Source: Cryptomeria japonica
Lineage: Eukaryota > Streptophyta > Pinopsida > Cupressales > Cupressaceae
Length of the DNA: 64,000 bases
Direction of reading: 5' to 3'
NCBI RefSeq assembly: GCF_030272615.1
Contig: NC_081409.1
Location: forward strand, 471,878,573-471,942,572
Position 1 is the stretch's first letter, and each line of letters starts with the position of its first letter. A model generated the notes under the pieces. That model worked only from the letters and a program-made list of their open reading frames with translations, was not told the DNA's origin and made no database searches. Below, piece after piece: positions 47,826 to 60,407 of this stretch. The position numbers and the translations under genes are program-made.

Positions 47826-49070
47826 TTGGGGAAGGATCCGATGGTTGGCGCTATTTCGCAAAGGTAAGTTGCTTGCCCTTTAAGGCTGTGAAATAGCGAG
47901 GATTAATATCAGCCGTCCATGTGTCATGCGGAGGAAGTGAAGGTTGCGGCTGTCAAGAAGGTGGGGCCCCCTCTACGTGGTCTTCTCTGGCGTATTAGAG
48001 GGCAGCACGTGGCACAGGCCGCCACAATTAGCATGTTGAGATCAAGGTTCAAAAGTGGGCCCCAAAGATGAGTCAGCTCACAGGTGGAGGTGACCTGGCA
48101 GGGGCAGCTCTTACAATTCATTGAAACCCCGTGGCTCTCTCTGACAAATGAAAAGTCGACAGGTCAGCTTCGAAGGTGACAAGGTGCCAGGTGTCTATGG
48201 CGTGTCTGTGGACCCACCATCTCTGAGGGTTTCTAACAAGGTTTAAATGCTGCGCAACTTGAAAGATGATCCGACGGCTCGCGCTATTTCGCGAGGGTTA
48301 AGTGCTCACCTTTTAAGGCTGCGAAATAGCGAGAATGAATATCAGCCGTCCATGTGTCACGGTCGGGTAAGTGGAAGGCGTAGCTGTCAGAGATAGCTGG
48401 AGTCCCGTGGCTTTCTTCTGGCGTATTATAAGGTAACACGTGGCACAGGCCGCCACAGTCAGCGTGACAAGGCGCCAGGTGTCCGTGGCGTGTCCGTGGG
48501 CCCACCTCTTCTGAAAGCTCCTAACAGGGTTTAAATGCCAAGCAAGTTGAGATAAGATCTAACGGCTCGCGCTATTTCGCGAGAGTAAGATGCTCACCTT
48601 TTAAGGCTGCGAAATAGCGAAAGTTAACCTGGACCGTCCACATGTCTTGATGATGACATGTGGTCTAAAAGGCAGTTGTGGGTCCCTATAGTGTATGCTT
48701 GACAAATGAAAAGTCGACAGGTCAGCTTCGAAGGTGACAAGGAGCCAGGTGTCCGTGGCGTGTCCGTGGGCCCACCATTTCTGAGGTAGACCTGTCGAGA
48801 CTGAAGTGGGGCCCCCATGGTTCTTCTTCTGGCAAGTGACGGAGCGATAAATCAGCACAGTGGATGACTAGATGCCAGATGTCACTGACGACATAGCGGG
48901 CCCACCATTCCTGAGGACTTTTTCGAAGGAGTAAAAGGTGACCAACTTGAAAGATGATCCAACGGTCCGCGCTATTTTGCAAAGGTAAGCTGCTCGCTTT
49001 TTAAGGCCGCGAAATAGCGAGAGTTAATGAGAGTCGTCCACGTGTCATGATGATGACAAGGCAAAAAGGG
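47826..49070 (+). repeat. Array of four long stem-loop units between pol and the accessory ORF
   Basis: The stems are CGCTATTTCGC with GCGAAATAGCG: 47849-47859/47888-47898 (one G:T pair), 48282-48292/48321-48331 (perfect), 48570-48580/48609-48619 (perfect) and 48970-48980/49009-49019 (one mismatch or wobble). Loops are 28 nt. Each unit is flanked by GATCYRAYGG before and CGTCCAYRTGTCA after, and GACGGCT/AGCCGTC extends the pairing in the second unit. Between units a second repeat recurs (GCCAGGTGTCCGTGGCGTG and GGGCCCACC) near 48186, 48475, 48743 and 48870. Unit spacing is uneven, about 433, 288 and 400 bp. Confidence 0.85.
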
Positions 49071-49595
49071 AAAAACATGGGCCCGCCACAGTATAAAGGG
49101 ATACATTCGGCCAGTATCAAAATAGAATGTGAGGGGATTTTCTAAACCAATGATCAGATGCCGCGTGGTATTATGTAGCCAATAGAAGGATGGGACCCAG
49201 ACTAAAGACAAAGCCATCAAAATGCAATTCACAGTGAGACACTTGCAGGAAGGCTGCGACCCGTTGGAGCTAAGATATGAATTCTCATATGAATTCGATT
49301 TTGAAGGGACGGCCGAAGCATGCGGAATCAATGTTACAGTTAAGGCCCAGAGTACAAGCATTTGATTTCCTAACAACCAAGTATAGAGACCTTTTAAAAG
49401 GATTTTTGTAGAGGAAGCAAACGCAGAGTTATCTTTTATAAAAACAGAGAAGGCGAATTGGTTGCAGAGCGAATTTCTTCGAGCAAGCATCAGGTTTTTT
49501 CTTATTTTGCAACCATTCTTGTGTTGTAATAAGTGAAATTGTTCTCGTTTAACAGAAGTATTTTCAGAAGTAGTATTTATCTGGTTGTATTGCAA
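49071..49595 (+). promoter_or_regulatory. Presumed promoter and leader of the accessory ORF
   Basis: TTTTATAAAAAC at about 49434-49445 is a good TATA-like box, about 160 bp before the ATG at 49596. Further down GTAATAAGTG (about 49526) and TTTAACAG (about 49548-49555) could be the ends of a very short intron or chance. The layout suggests the accessory ORF has its own promoter instead of depending on pol readthrough. This is inferred from sequence signals alone. Confidence 0.35.
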
Positions 49596-52500
49596 ATGGC
49601 TCCTAAAAGGGAATTTTCTGGTAAAGTTGATTATCTTGAAAGAAGTGTGTGTGATGACTTCTTAGAGCAGTTGACGTTGTCAACCAATTAGGCCTCTAAG
49701 GCTAAAGAATTAGTACCCAGGGCTCCCCGACTGAGAATTGGAGAAGGATTATATGATAAGGGTAATTGGTTAAGAGACCCACAGGTTGGGCTGTCTGGGT
49801 TGGGGTTATTTAAAATCGGTTTTGGAATGAGGAATTCTCCTGCTCCTCAAAATAGCATTTGGGAATTAGATGTTGGGAGATTGGTAGTCCCAGGGGTGTT
49901 CATGGATACAGATTTGTTAACCCAAATGGCATTGAATTATGATTCAGTTACCAGGTGTATCCGGGATGTGAATGGAAAAACCCTCGTGGAGATAAATGCA
50001 GAAGAGCTGAGAAAAGTGTTTGGGCTTAGTGAGTTTACCAATTTCTTGGAGCCTATAAACTTCACACAATTAGCTCAGGTATACAGGGCACAGAGGACTC
50101 ATCTCAGGAATGGGCCTCTCAAAGAACTTTTTTTGAAAGTAGGCGGGTTAGCAGTTGTAGGGCCCAATACACAAGAGCCTTTTTCATTAAGTATGTTTAC
50201 CTTAAGGGCAAAAGGGATGTACTGGGCACTTTGCCAAGTTCTAGGAGAGGATGCTGAATCTAATATGCCAAATCATTATCTGTTAATGATTGTTCAAATT
50301 CTGAATCCTTCTCTTGCTATTACATTTGATTATGCCTCCTATATTGCTGATGCTATCCATGGAGGATTGATGGGGATAAAGAATGGGAAGGTGGATAGGC
50401 CATTTGGGTGGTATTCACTATTGATGCACCTCTTCCTCTTCAAAGGTGGAGATTATTTTGCCAGTGGAATGGACCTGGTAAAAGAAAAGGAGGGAGAAAA
50501 GATGCCGGTACAATTATGGAGTACCGTATTGTCATGGGATAGAGAGGATGCAAGTTTTTTAAAGTTTGATAAATACTTTGCATCCAAGATAAGGACTCTT
50601 CTTTGCTCTGACAATCCACGAGTCCCCAAGATTCTTCTGGAATTCTTAAGACCAAAAGAATTCGCAGAGAATGTCAAGATTGTTCATAACTGGGGTGATA
50701 TCTATTTGTATCCAGTGTCCACAGTGTTTAGGGTCTTTGGTTTCAGAGGCACCCCATTTTTGTTACCATACCAGGTCCCCCTCAAAGTGGGAATAGCTGA
50801 GATTCTCAGACAAATTGGTGACTTGCAAGAGGCAGAGTTAACAGGCTGAGGTAAAGGGACTATTTTCCCTACAGCTACAGTAGCCCACCAATTTGTGATC
50901 ACCAAGGGAGGCTGGAAATGTTTTGAGGATTTCCTTAAACCCTACCATTTGTCCACTGCAGTGTCTAGATGTGCTGACCCGGAGGATTTCTACAATGGTG
51001 TATTCCGGAAGAAAGTAGCATGCAGAGGTAGGCCCCATCAATTCCACTTTCCTGAAGACCTCATCAGGAATGATCTTGATTTAGATGAACAGGAGTTGAG
51101 GAAGGAAAAATGGGTGGCTTACAGGAAGGCCCTGGATTTTGTGCATCAATTTGATGCTAGCTATGACCCATTGTCTAGCTTCTTCCCATTGGAAGAAAAG
51201 ATAAAATTTTTGATTATTTGTTTTGAGGATGTGATGCAGACAATAAAGGAGAAAAGGGAGGTTGTAATTAAAAACAACCCTGAGAAAGCAAGAATGATTT
51301 TGGGGAAATCAGCTCCTATTAAAGCCATTCCTCCTGGTGATTACACCCTGCATAAGAAAGCAGGTTACAGTGTGTTGATGTCTGCAAGAGGGGAACCCTC
51401 TTCATCCAAAGGGAAGAGGAAAACACATGAAGTCATTCACATACAAGACAGCCCAAAGAAGCAGAGGGTGGGGAAGGAAGTGCAATCAGATACACCCTTA
51501 TATTCCCCATCCCAATCCCCTCTCCACATTGGAGATGAACAAGCAGCAACTGAATACCTCTCTCAGTTGGGCAGCTTGGGGGAGATTGCATATACATATG
51601 ATGAAGTGGAAGAAGGGATGCCAGAAGAGCCCATTGAAGCACAAATGGACATCACTTCAACTGAACTCAAAGGCCAGGAGTGGGATCCTGAGATAAAGAA
51701 GGCCACTAGTGCTTTTCTAGCAGATGATAGTTTTGTAACATCTGAAGCATTCATGCAATTCATATGGAAACAACATATAGATAAATATAATGCTAGATGT
51801 GAAACAAGAAAGGCAGAACAACCAAATAAAGATCCAGCCTCGGTGGAAGAAGAAATAAAACAGGAGATGATGGAAGAATTCAAAACCATTACTCCTGAAC
51901 AGGGGAGAGATTTAGTAGCACAAGCTGGAGTGCTCATTCTACCAGAATGGAATATTGCTGATGCTCTGGTGCTGGATGCAGTGAGGAAAGAAACCAAACC
52001 CATGGAAGGGGTTACATTCAGTAAAGACAATGCTGCTCTAGTCATGTGGTCCCTTAAGAGAAATGAGGACAAGAAAGGTAAAGACACCACAGGGACAAGT
52101 CACATTGGTGGATTAATGGTTAAGAGAGTAGAGAGTACAGGGGTAGTAGAGGCCGCTAGCACAGTGTTGGAGACTGCCAAATTTAGTGTTGCAGTAGCTG
52201 AGAAGGATGCTAAAGAAAAGGAAGCCCTCCAACTCAAATTGGAAACAGTCTTGAAGGCTTATGACAGTGCCAAGGAGGAAATAAGAGGCAAGGAGAGTAT
52301 TATTGCCAGATTGCAGAGCCAATTAGCAGGACAACGTCAACAAGGTGAGTCCTCAACATTAATGATCACCTCTTCTACTGCAAGACCTCCACCTACTAGC
52401 CCCATTATTGAGCTCCCACCATCTCTTGCACCTTCCAGCTCTCAGATGATAGAGATAACTCCCCAAGAATTGGAGAGTCTTAAGCAAACCCAGACCTATT

Positions 52501-53240
52501 ATGCAGGGAAGTATGAAGAAAAGATTAAGGCCACAGTCTCCAGTTTTGCAGACACTATAAATGCTTCACTCCTTCACAATAGTGTAGGAAAAGTCATGGA
52601 GATATGGACTGAGTTGAGAAGAGATAAGGCCATCTTGACACCCATTTTTGACCAATGGAGGCCTAGGGAGCAGGATTTGGAGTTCATGTGTGTTTCCTGT
52701 GATGAAGCAAGGGCCAATCCCATTATAAAGGCTACTTCTGATGTTGCTAAAGTTTTAATGCAATTAGCTGCAGATGTAGACAATATAGACAGGAAAGTCA
52801 ATTTGTGCAAAAAGGAATACAATGATCAAGTTTTTGAGTTGCTTCCAGGAATTTTTGCCAATCCAGACCAGCTGAAAGACAAACAGGTATGGCTCAGTGA
52901 GATAGATGCAAAGTTGTCAGCAAGGGTCAAAGGAATCATTGATCTCGATGACACCTCATTCTTTGTTCTAACCATATAGGAAATAGAAAGAATTAAATCA
53001 CACTACAGTTTTCTTAACTCAGAAGTCAACAAACTGAGGAATTCTTGGAAAGGGTTGACTAAGGTTAAAAGTGATGTGATTAATTTTGTATGGCCGACCG
53101 AGGAGACGTATAGTGAGTGGGGAGTTAAATATTCCATTCGAGATCCGGAGCAGTTAGAGAATGTCCCTGAAGAGCCAGAGGAGGTTGCAACTGAACAACC
53201 CATCCAACAGACTGCTGAAGAAGCTGAAAAGAGCGTTTAA
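49596..53240 (+). pseudogene. Accessory ORF of the plus-strand Tat element, three in-frame stops
   Basis: One frame of 1215 codons runs from ATG 49596 (MAPKREFSGKVDYLERS) to TAA 53238. It is broken only by TAG 49689, TGA 50847 and TAG 52977, with no frameshift. The first about 440 residues are globular, with INAEELRKVFGL, IADAIHGGLMGIKNGK (about 50340-50395) and RVFGFRGTPFLLPY (about 50728-50770), blocks shared with the hAT passenger ORF. Next come a charged, Pro/Ser-containing middle, a Lys/Glu/Ala coiled coil (about 52150-52340), a Pro/Ser stretch (52380-52460) and a helical tail ending in Glu-rich sequence. There is no signal peptide, transmembrane segment or envelope-like feature. Tat, Athila and Ogre elements are known to carry extra ORFs of unclear role; this one lies after integrase. 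Confidence 0.7.
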
Positions 53241-54260
53241 CTGAAATTGTAACTTCTTCAATTTTTGAAGTAATTGTAACAAACTTTCCTTGAGAAGTCC
53301 GAGGCTTTGTGCATCCATATTGTTATAAATGGATACCAGGACTAGAGAGAAAGGGATCACAAAATTTTTGTAAGAAAACGCTGCAGAAATATTCTCTGCG
53401 CTTTTCCAAAGATTAATGGAGAATCAGACTTTTGTAGAATTTTTTCAAATGAATATCAATATACAGGCCATCAATTTTGAGTAAAGCTTTGCGTCGTCTT
53501 CAAACTTGTCCTTAACTTTATTTACTTTGTTTCATTCAGAATAGTCTAGGATTTTTCTGTTTGAATGGAATTGTAAGGCAATCTCAGTTTGGGTGTTTCT
53601 AGCTTTTCTCTTTAGGAGGGAAATTAAATATGCACAACCACTCTACCAGTAAATACTTTAGGAGAAACTTTGAATTTGAGGACCATAGTTTATTTTGAAG
53701 TGATTAGATCCTTGTTGAGGTTAGGCACTTACAGGGATAAGTGGAAGCCGAGTTGATGGGAGGTATAGAGATGCCTCATTTCAGGAGTTTTATTTGAGTT
53801 TGAGTGACTCTGTAGCCTTGGATAAAGCACTGGTATTAATCTGAGGCCTTTATTGCATTCTTTGTCGATCAAATATGTTGAAATTGAGTATTGTTTCCCC
53901 TTTGTTTTCAATTGTTTTTCAAGGTGAATAAATCCACAGATTTTTTTGGACTGGTTTGCTGTGGATTTGTTGCTTAAGAGTGTGGATTTAATTCACAGAA
54001 GGTATACCCACCTGGGCTCAAGGAAAGGTCCGAAGTGTAGAAGGTCTAACCAAACCTTGTCATATGTTGTCTCTAGAATCCCTTTCTCCATGATGTCTCT
54101 TCGGCAGTCATTTTAGGTTGTATTATTTTGAGGGCATTGAAGAGGAATCAGATTTTGAGAACAACACATCTCACGGTCCATTTGGAGGCATCAAGGGTGA
54201 TAATGGCACGACTCAAGGATTTTTGTTTCTACCAAAATGTAGTTAGAAATTTTGGTTCTA
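53241..54260 (+). repeat. Candidate 3' LTR region of the Tat element
   Basis: TTATAAATGGATACC at about 53321-53336 is TATA-like and follows the accessory ORF directly, as an LTR promoter would. LTR tips, a polypurine tract and a second copy were not identified. A segment near 54005 (CACCTGGGCTCAAGG, then GAAGTGTAGAAGG and CTTGTCATA) recurs in diverged form near 55206-55275. Confidence 0.3.
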
Positions 54261-57200
54261 CCTCATCATGAACACTAGTGTGGACAGTTTTTGGGAGATT
54301 GTAAGGAATATTTTGTAACACAATCACAAGCGGTCCTATGGGCTAGTGACAAGTGTCTCCTCTGGCCCAAAGCTTGTTTGCTCTTTTTTTCTATTAAAGG
54401 GAATTCAAGGCTAAGAGACCGGGTTCCGAAATTGATCTATGTACTTATTTATTCTAAAATTCAGAGTCATAGGTTCCTATAGCAGGTTTTAGGTGAAAAT
54501 GAGCAAATTGTAAATATTTTGCAGAGCAATAGATAAGAGTCTTGTGTTTAGTTTTTTGCAAGTTCTTGAAGGAGTTATATGTAAAAAAATCATGACAAGA
54601 ATACAAAATTTATTCAATAGAAATATAATTCTGATTTTTTTCTCTCCATTGTACAATTTCTATCATCTTTTGAATGAAATATAATCAAGGATTTTTTTCA
54701 TTCAATGCATTGTCGTGATGTATGTAGTTTTTGTTTATGTTTTGATCTAAGGGATCAATTAAATGCTAGAACAAAATTGCAAAGTGATAGGGTTTGTTCA
54801 GGGATTTGATAAGTAGTCTAAGTTGGGATTGCAGATAAGAAATATTGTAAGGCAGTATTATCCTAGATCATGAATGATATTAGATAAATTATGTTATAAT
54901 TCACTTATGTCTTTTGAACTCAAGTGCCCAATGGAGTAAGGCACTAGTCATAGCTTGTCTTAAGTTTTTACAGTCTATATTATGCTCCGTTCATCTGTAT
55001 TTGTTACAAATTGTTGATTATCATAATATATTTCAGTTTTTGTATGATTATTTCATGTTTTATCCATCTCATGCTCCAATAGGTTGAGGATCACTGAAGA
55101 ATTCATCATTCTTGAGCATTCTCCCTCTTTGTTGAGCCTTTATATGAGATTATCTGCTTAGTTTTGGTGTAATTTGTGAGTATCATGTGGAGATTATAGA
55201 TTCACCAAGGGATCACCCTCCCGGGTCTTGTAGAGCCCAAAGTGTAGAAAGATTTGCAGAATCTTTGTCATAGTTGGTCCAATTCCTTGAAGATATTAAA
55301 AGTTGAAGTTGGCTTCTCCATAGATAATATGAAGAATCAACTTGGTTATTTCCCTCTTGGAGTGTAAACCCCATTTGGGGAACCAACATATAGAGGAAGA
55401 AAGAGGGATAAATAAGAGCACACAAATTCAATCTAGTTAACTGAGGAGCATACATATTTTGCCCTATTGTGGCCCATTAATGTAATCAAATGATGTGATA
55501 GGATAACCATGGAAGGGGCACCAAGAATATTATGTGAAAAATTGAAACCTTTCAACATCAAAACACAGAGACTTTGAAGAGAGGAAAACTATTTTCCCTA
55601 CTCTGTTGGGGTTTCTCGAGGCTCTGGGAAATGAGAAAATAATTGTTGAACAAAAGCTTCATCTTAGTTTTGTTGAGACATAGTTAGTAGTAATGGTAGA
55701 ATTGATTATGATGATGGGTACCTCAAAACATTGAGGCTTCTGATGTGTTAAAGATCTAGCTTTAGAGGGGAGTGATTAATATGATTGAAACTCTCCCTTT
55801 TGATGATTTATAAAATCAGAATGAGAAAGCATAGATCTCATGGTATGTTGGCAAATTGTCTGATCTCATGGTATGTTGTGATTGCCTAATCTCATGGTAT
55901 GCAAGCGATTTAGTGACTATCATATAACTACAATCGGAAGGTGTAAAGTCATATTCCTTTGCCAAATTTCTACCAGCTTGTGTCCAATCTCATGCAAGAT
56001 GGAAGCAACAACAAGGCACATTAACAGGGACTATAGGATATTATAATGTATGAGCGTCTGTCACCGTTGGTATGGGTGCATTTGCTATTTTCACCCATGT
56101 GAATATGAAATGTGTCATGTGTGCAAACATTTATGGAAATATGCTTTCAAGTAATTCAATCTTTGCGAGGGTGAAGATGAAACTATCTTGATAAACCATA
56201 ATGTTGTGTGTTCAATATTCTCATTTAAAAGTAAAATGATTTCACATCAATGCAAAGAGAAAAGTTATTTTTCACCGAGAGAGAAAAATGGTGGAGTAAC
56301 AAAACAATTTTACTCAGAAGATAAATATATTTTTCAGGTGGAATGCAAAAGGGAGATTGAAATAGAAAAATATTAATGAGATTGTGAAGGCCAACATTAA
56401 GTAAAAAGAATTGTTTTTACAAGAATCAAAGATGTGGCCACTGAAATGAGTTCATAATTACAAATGAAAGAATGAAAGAATGTGAGGGAAATATTTACTT
56501 TCACCCATAAGAGTAAGATGCAAAGTTAAAAGAGATTCTATTTTTGCAAGAACAATTTATGATATAGTTGAGGAGTTTATTTTTATTATTCCATCAAGGA
56601 ATAATGTTAGTGACCTTTATTCAAAGGTGAAGAGATTTTACATAAGTGCCATATGAGTAAATATGGGAATACAAACATGAAGTTGTTAGCAAAAGAGAAG
56701 TGTAATCATAATCAATGCATTATAAAATACTATAGTCATAAAGTATTATTCATGAAAAATAGAGTTTAAATATAACAATTGAAATAAAAGGATAGGAATG
56801 AAAGGTTATGCTTTTTCGCATTTAGGGTAGTTAAACAATTATGGCATGAATCTTGTCTCTTCCTTCATGTATAAGAGGGAAACCAAGGCCAAGTAAAAAA
56901 GGGGAATTATTATAATATCGGTGGACACTAGATTATAATCCTAAGGTTTCAAATGAGAATGTATATAAAATATTTTGTTCATAATATGTATCCAAATGTG
57001 TATCAATATAATACAAAATATTACTAGCTTTGTTTTTACAGTCTATTTTTCTTTATCATATAAATTAGTATATCAAGGATATAGTTATTTTATCATTGCA
57101 TTTTAAATCTTTGTGTGTTCTCTTCAAGTTGGTCTCTTCAAGGAAAAGTTAAAATCCTATTGAAGGAATGTTGTGGTCAGGAGGAATAAGATTAGTAAAT

Positions 57201-58680
57201 ACAATTCAGTGATTACATACTTGCACGTTTGTACAGGTGTAGACATCATACTTGTCTGTTTCTGCAAGGCATAAATAGGGGTAGTGCTGAGCAATATGAT
57301 TTGAATACATTAGATGAACATATAACTATTTAGACTATGTGGCCCAGGATAAGGGATTGATCAAACTGTATTTTTAGAATTAATCAAAGTATCTATTTCA
57401 TTTTTAATTATAGAGATATGAGTAGAAGTAGGGATTTAGATCATTTCATATCACTATGCCAGTTTGAAATTGATCAAGGAAGAAACACTACAATCATAAT
57501 CTACTTTAATATCATTAATTAATTACAAAAGGATAAAGAATATTTGGTGATAAGGTACACCTGCCTTGGTTTAGTAGATCTAGAAGAGCGGGGAATTGCA
57601 GCCATGTCGGTTCATTTTGTTCATTGGCCAAAATCATTGTTAAACCTGAACATAAGGCCTAGCATACCTTTAAGGTTTAGTAATCTGAAATTGCGAGAAC
57701 CAACAAGACTATCATTGTTTGTTTCCCTTTCTTCGAAGGTACTACTACCTTGCCATTGTATTATGCCTAAATTCATTGTCTTATCTCTGCATGATTTCAT
57801 GTTTTTCATAAACATGATAGCTATTCTAATAGATTTTTTGTATTCCTCGGATAACTCCATACTTATTGTGATTATTGTGAGAATATGGTTGTTTTTTTAT
57901 AGAGATAAGACCTTCAACTCTCTACAACTCATGCCATCTTTGTAATCCCTAATCTGATTTAACTATCTTCTCATTACTCTCTAAGACTGTCAATGTGATA
58001 TCTTCACAAATTCTTAATATATGACCCCTTTCCTTTTATCACTATGCATAAATGTCATTTCATTTTGGCGATTGTGATTTAACTTTTGTTCAAGAATCTT
58101 GTTCCTAAAGCCTTTATTCCTTTTTATCCCCTGTAATCTACTCCTATCAACAATGATTTGTTTGATTTATTTCCAACCCTTTGGAAGTGTGCTCACACCA
58201 TGACTGTCACCAGTGGATTCAAAATCTTGACTATCCTTCTCAAATGAAGAATCATGATTAAGTTTGCATTCATTATTCTAAAGGTTACAAACCCCTTTGT
58301 ACCCTTACTATGTTTATAACAGTCTCTTTTGATTGGCACGCACCTTGCCAAAGTGACTCTCCTCTTTGCTTGATATGACAGTGCTATACATGGAACTGAT
58401 TTTTGACCTTTTGATCTGAGTGGCCGCTTCCCTTTGCATCTTCAACATTGTTGTTTCCCCATTCTCAATAACAATAGAACCATGATTGTGATTGATGAGA
58501 CAATGACTGTCTTTTGATAGTAAACTTATGACTGTAACTATCCTTGCATTGCATTTATTGTCTTTATTGAAATCAAACATCTTTTCTGGCTCAAACCCTA
58601 GGGGTATCTTTCATTACTTTCATCTTTGTGTTTTGATCTTCATTTCTTCTTGTTGTTTTACTCACTTGGACCCTGAACTC
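54261..58680. other. Unassigned, A/T-rich intergenic or old repeat sequence
   Basis: About 4.4 kb without a supported gene. The longest open frame, 133 codons at 57544-57945 plus, starts at a non-ATG codon, has no recognisable domain and shows no codon bias. A diverged repeat of 54005-54070 lies at about 55206-55275. Confidence 0.4.
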
Positions 58681-59809
58681 TGATGGACTTGAAAAGCACT
58701 TAGAGGGGGGGTGAATCAGTGACACCAAAAACCAAACTACTTTAAACACTAACTGATAGATGAACTTAACACAACTTTTACACACAATGCATGTAATCCA
58801 AAATGATATAACAGTATCCACAAAAAGTAAAGCATCCACCATAACACAAGTGTTTATATGTGGAAAACCCAAATAGGTAAAAACCACAGTGAGATGGAAC
58901 TCACAAGTTAACTATATGCAGTAATAGATAACTGACCGGTCAAGGTCTACAAAGTGCTCTGCTAGGAGTGAATCTTGTTAGAGATCCCAAAGCTTGATTA
59001 GAAGCTTATACCATGTTAAGAGTAGTACCCTGTTAGGAGTAACCTTGGTGGAGGATTTTAGAATCCAAACTAATGGATCACCTTGTTAGAGGATTTATAC
59101 ATTGAAGCTTGTTAGAGCTTACCCGGTTAAGGGATTTGATTCTGTTGTAATGGTTAGAAAACAACAAGAATGGTTTGATCTATTTTGAGTAGCACAATAC
59201 TTGCTTGATCAGATCCTTCTAATTACATTCAACGCTACTCTTCGACACTTTCTTCATCTTAACACTTATCGCTCTTCAATAAAAACTTTATGTCTTCATG
59301 CATACCATCATAACATAACATAACTTCACTTCACTTATCACTCAAATGATTTACTAAGCTGTCTTTAAATAGACATTCAAATCTTATGTCGGTCCAAGGA
59401 AATCATGACACAATTTCCTAGGTGCAGTGTATCTAGACAAGTGATCATAACTCATCACAAAAATGACCACCAAGTAGTCGGTGTTGGTAACTCATCATAG
59501 ATATAACCAAATACTGGTTGGAACAATCAATACCGGTTTGAAAAAAACATATGAACCATTTTCCTTGAATCTCCGCTTGATCTCCATCTTTATCTTCATC
59601 TTGATGCCGACTTAGTATAACCACTAGATGTCCCTTATGCACATACTAGTTGACACAAATTATCGGTTAAGGATTAACCTCTAACATACCGATTAACACT
59701 GTAAACAATTGAAGTTACACTGGTAGTCAATATAATCATATGTGTGTGTGAGAGTGTTTCATCAATGACAACAAGTGATGAATACATTACAATCATCATC
59801 AAGCCAACA
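58681..59809 (-). repeat. Copia-type 3' LTR, minus orientation
   Basis: On the minus strand it starts TGTTGGCTTGATG at 59809, directly after a polypurine tract, and ends near 58681 (...AAGTCCATCA). It shares a TATTTGGGTTTTCCACAT segment (about 58859-58880) and the terminal C-run (CACCCCCCCTCTAAG) with the LTRs at 5547-6957 and 14000-15295. Confidence 0.7.
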
Positions 59810-59824
59810 ATCTCCCCCTTTGGC
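59810..59824 (-). promoter_or_regulatory. Polypurine tract of the copia-like element
   Basis: On the minus strand GCCAAAGGGGGAGAT lies immediately upstream of the LTR start, matching the plus-strand example at 13985-13999. Confidence 0.75.
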
Positions 59825-60407
59825 ATTGATGGAAACACTTACAAAATTTTATAGGAATACCGCTAAGTGTGCATACACAATAAATTTACAAATATACTCA
59901 TACTCCCCCTTAATGTAGGCATAAATACAAAATTTTCAAAAAAAAACACACAGACATATTTCTACTCCCCTTTAACAGCAATGCTAAATTGAAAAGATAA
60001 AATATATACATATATATAGAAAATTTGTATCAAAGTGTTCAACATATAGAACAATAACTTCTTCTTTTTTTTAAAAGTTCATGCATTAGCTAATCTCATA
60101 AAAATATCATTGAATCTCTTCTTCATCTGTGACAAAGTATTTTCCCATGATTGCAGAATATTTGCAGTATACTCGAATGTAGATGTCAACTAGGAATAGA
60201 ATTCTTCCATTGAGTCCAGTGTGCAGGTTTAAAGGGTTGTAAGAATAGCTTCTACATTGGAGTAGGCTCTCTGAAGAATGTCTACTTGTGATGTGAGCAG
60301 ACTTTTGAGGTCTTTAAGAGATCAGAGTCTCTTTGCCTTCTCATTATCATAGTTGTCTAGTTTGTTATGCAAATCATCTACAGACTTGCTAAAGGCATGT
60401 ATGGAAT
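59825..60407. other. Non-coding interval between accessory ORF and polypurine tract
   Basis: A-rich plus strand with stops in all frames. Remnants of the accessory ORF tail may extend into it, but the reading is not clear. Confidence 0.4.

Noticed and set aside
47826-49070. Repeat array considered as a CRISPR array
   Set aside because: Units are 290-430 bp and irregular, separated by related and not unique spacers, and no cas genes exist; the setting is a plant retrotransposon.
49459-49470. TGGTTGCAGAGC, resembling the initiator-tRNA(Met) primer-binding site TGGTATCAGAGC
   Set aside because: It matches 10 of 12 but lies only about 20 bp after the TATA-like box, leaves no room for an LTR R-U5 region, and is not preceded by a CA LTR end.
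47067-49595. Several minus-strand frames of 64-207 codons in the post-pol region
   Set aside because: They cross the hairpin array and the end of pol, have no domain, and reflect the GC-richer repeats.
51563-52090. 175-codon minus-strand frame inside the Tat accessory ORF
   Set aside because: Ser-rich shadow of the plus-strand coding frame.
49596-53240. Accessory ORF as an envelope-like gene
   Set aside because: No signal peptide, transmembrane segment or Cys pattern; the N-terminal domain matches the ORF of a DNA transposon, which needs no envelope.
57544-57945. 133-codon plus-strand frame
   Set aside because: Non-ATG start, no domain, A/T-rich surroundings and an overlapping frame on the other strand; more likely chance.
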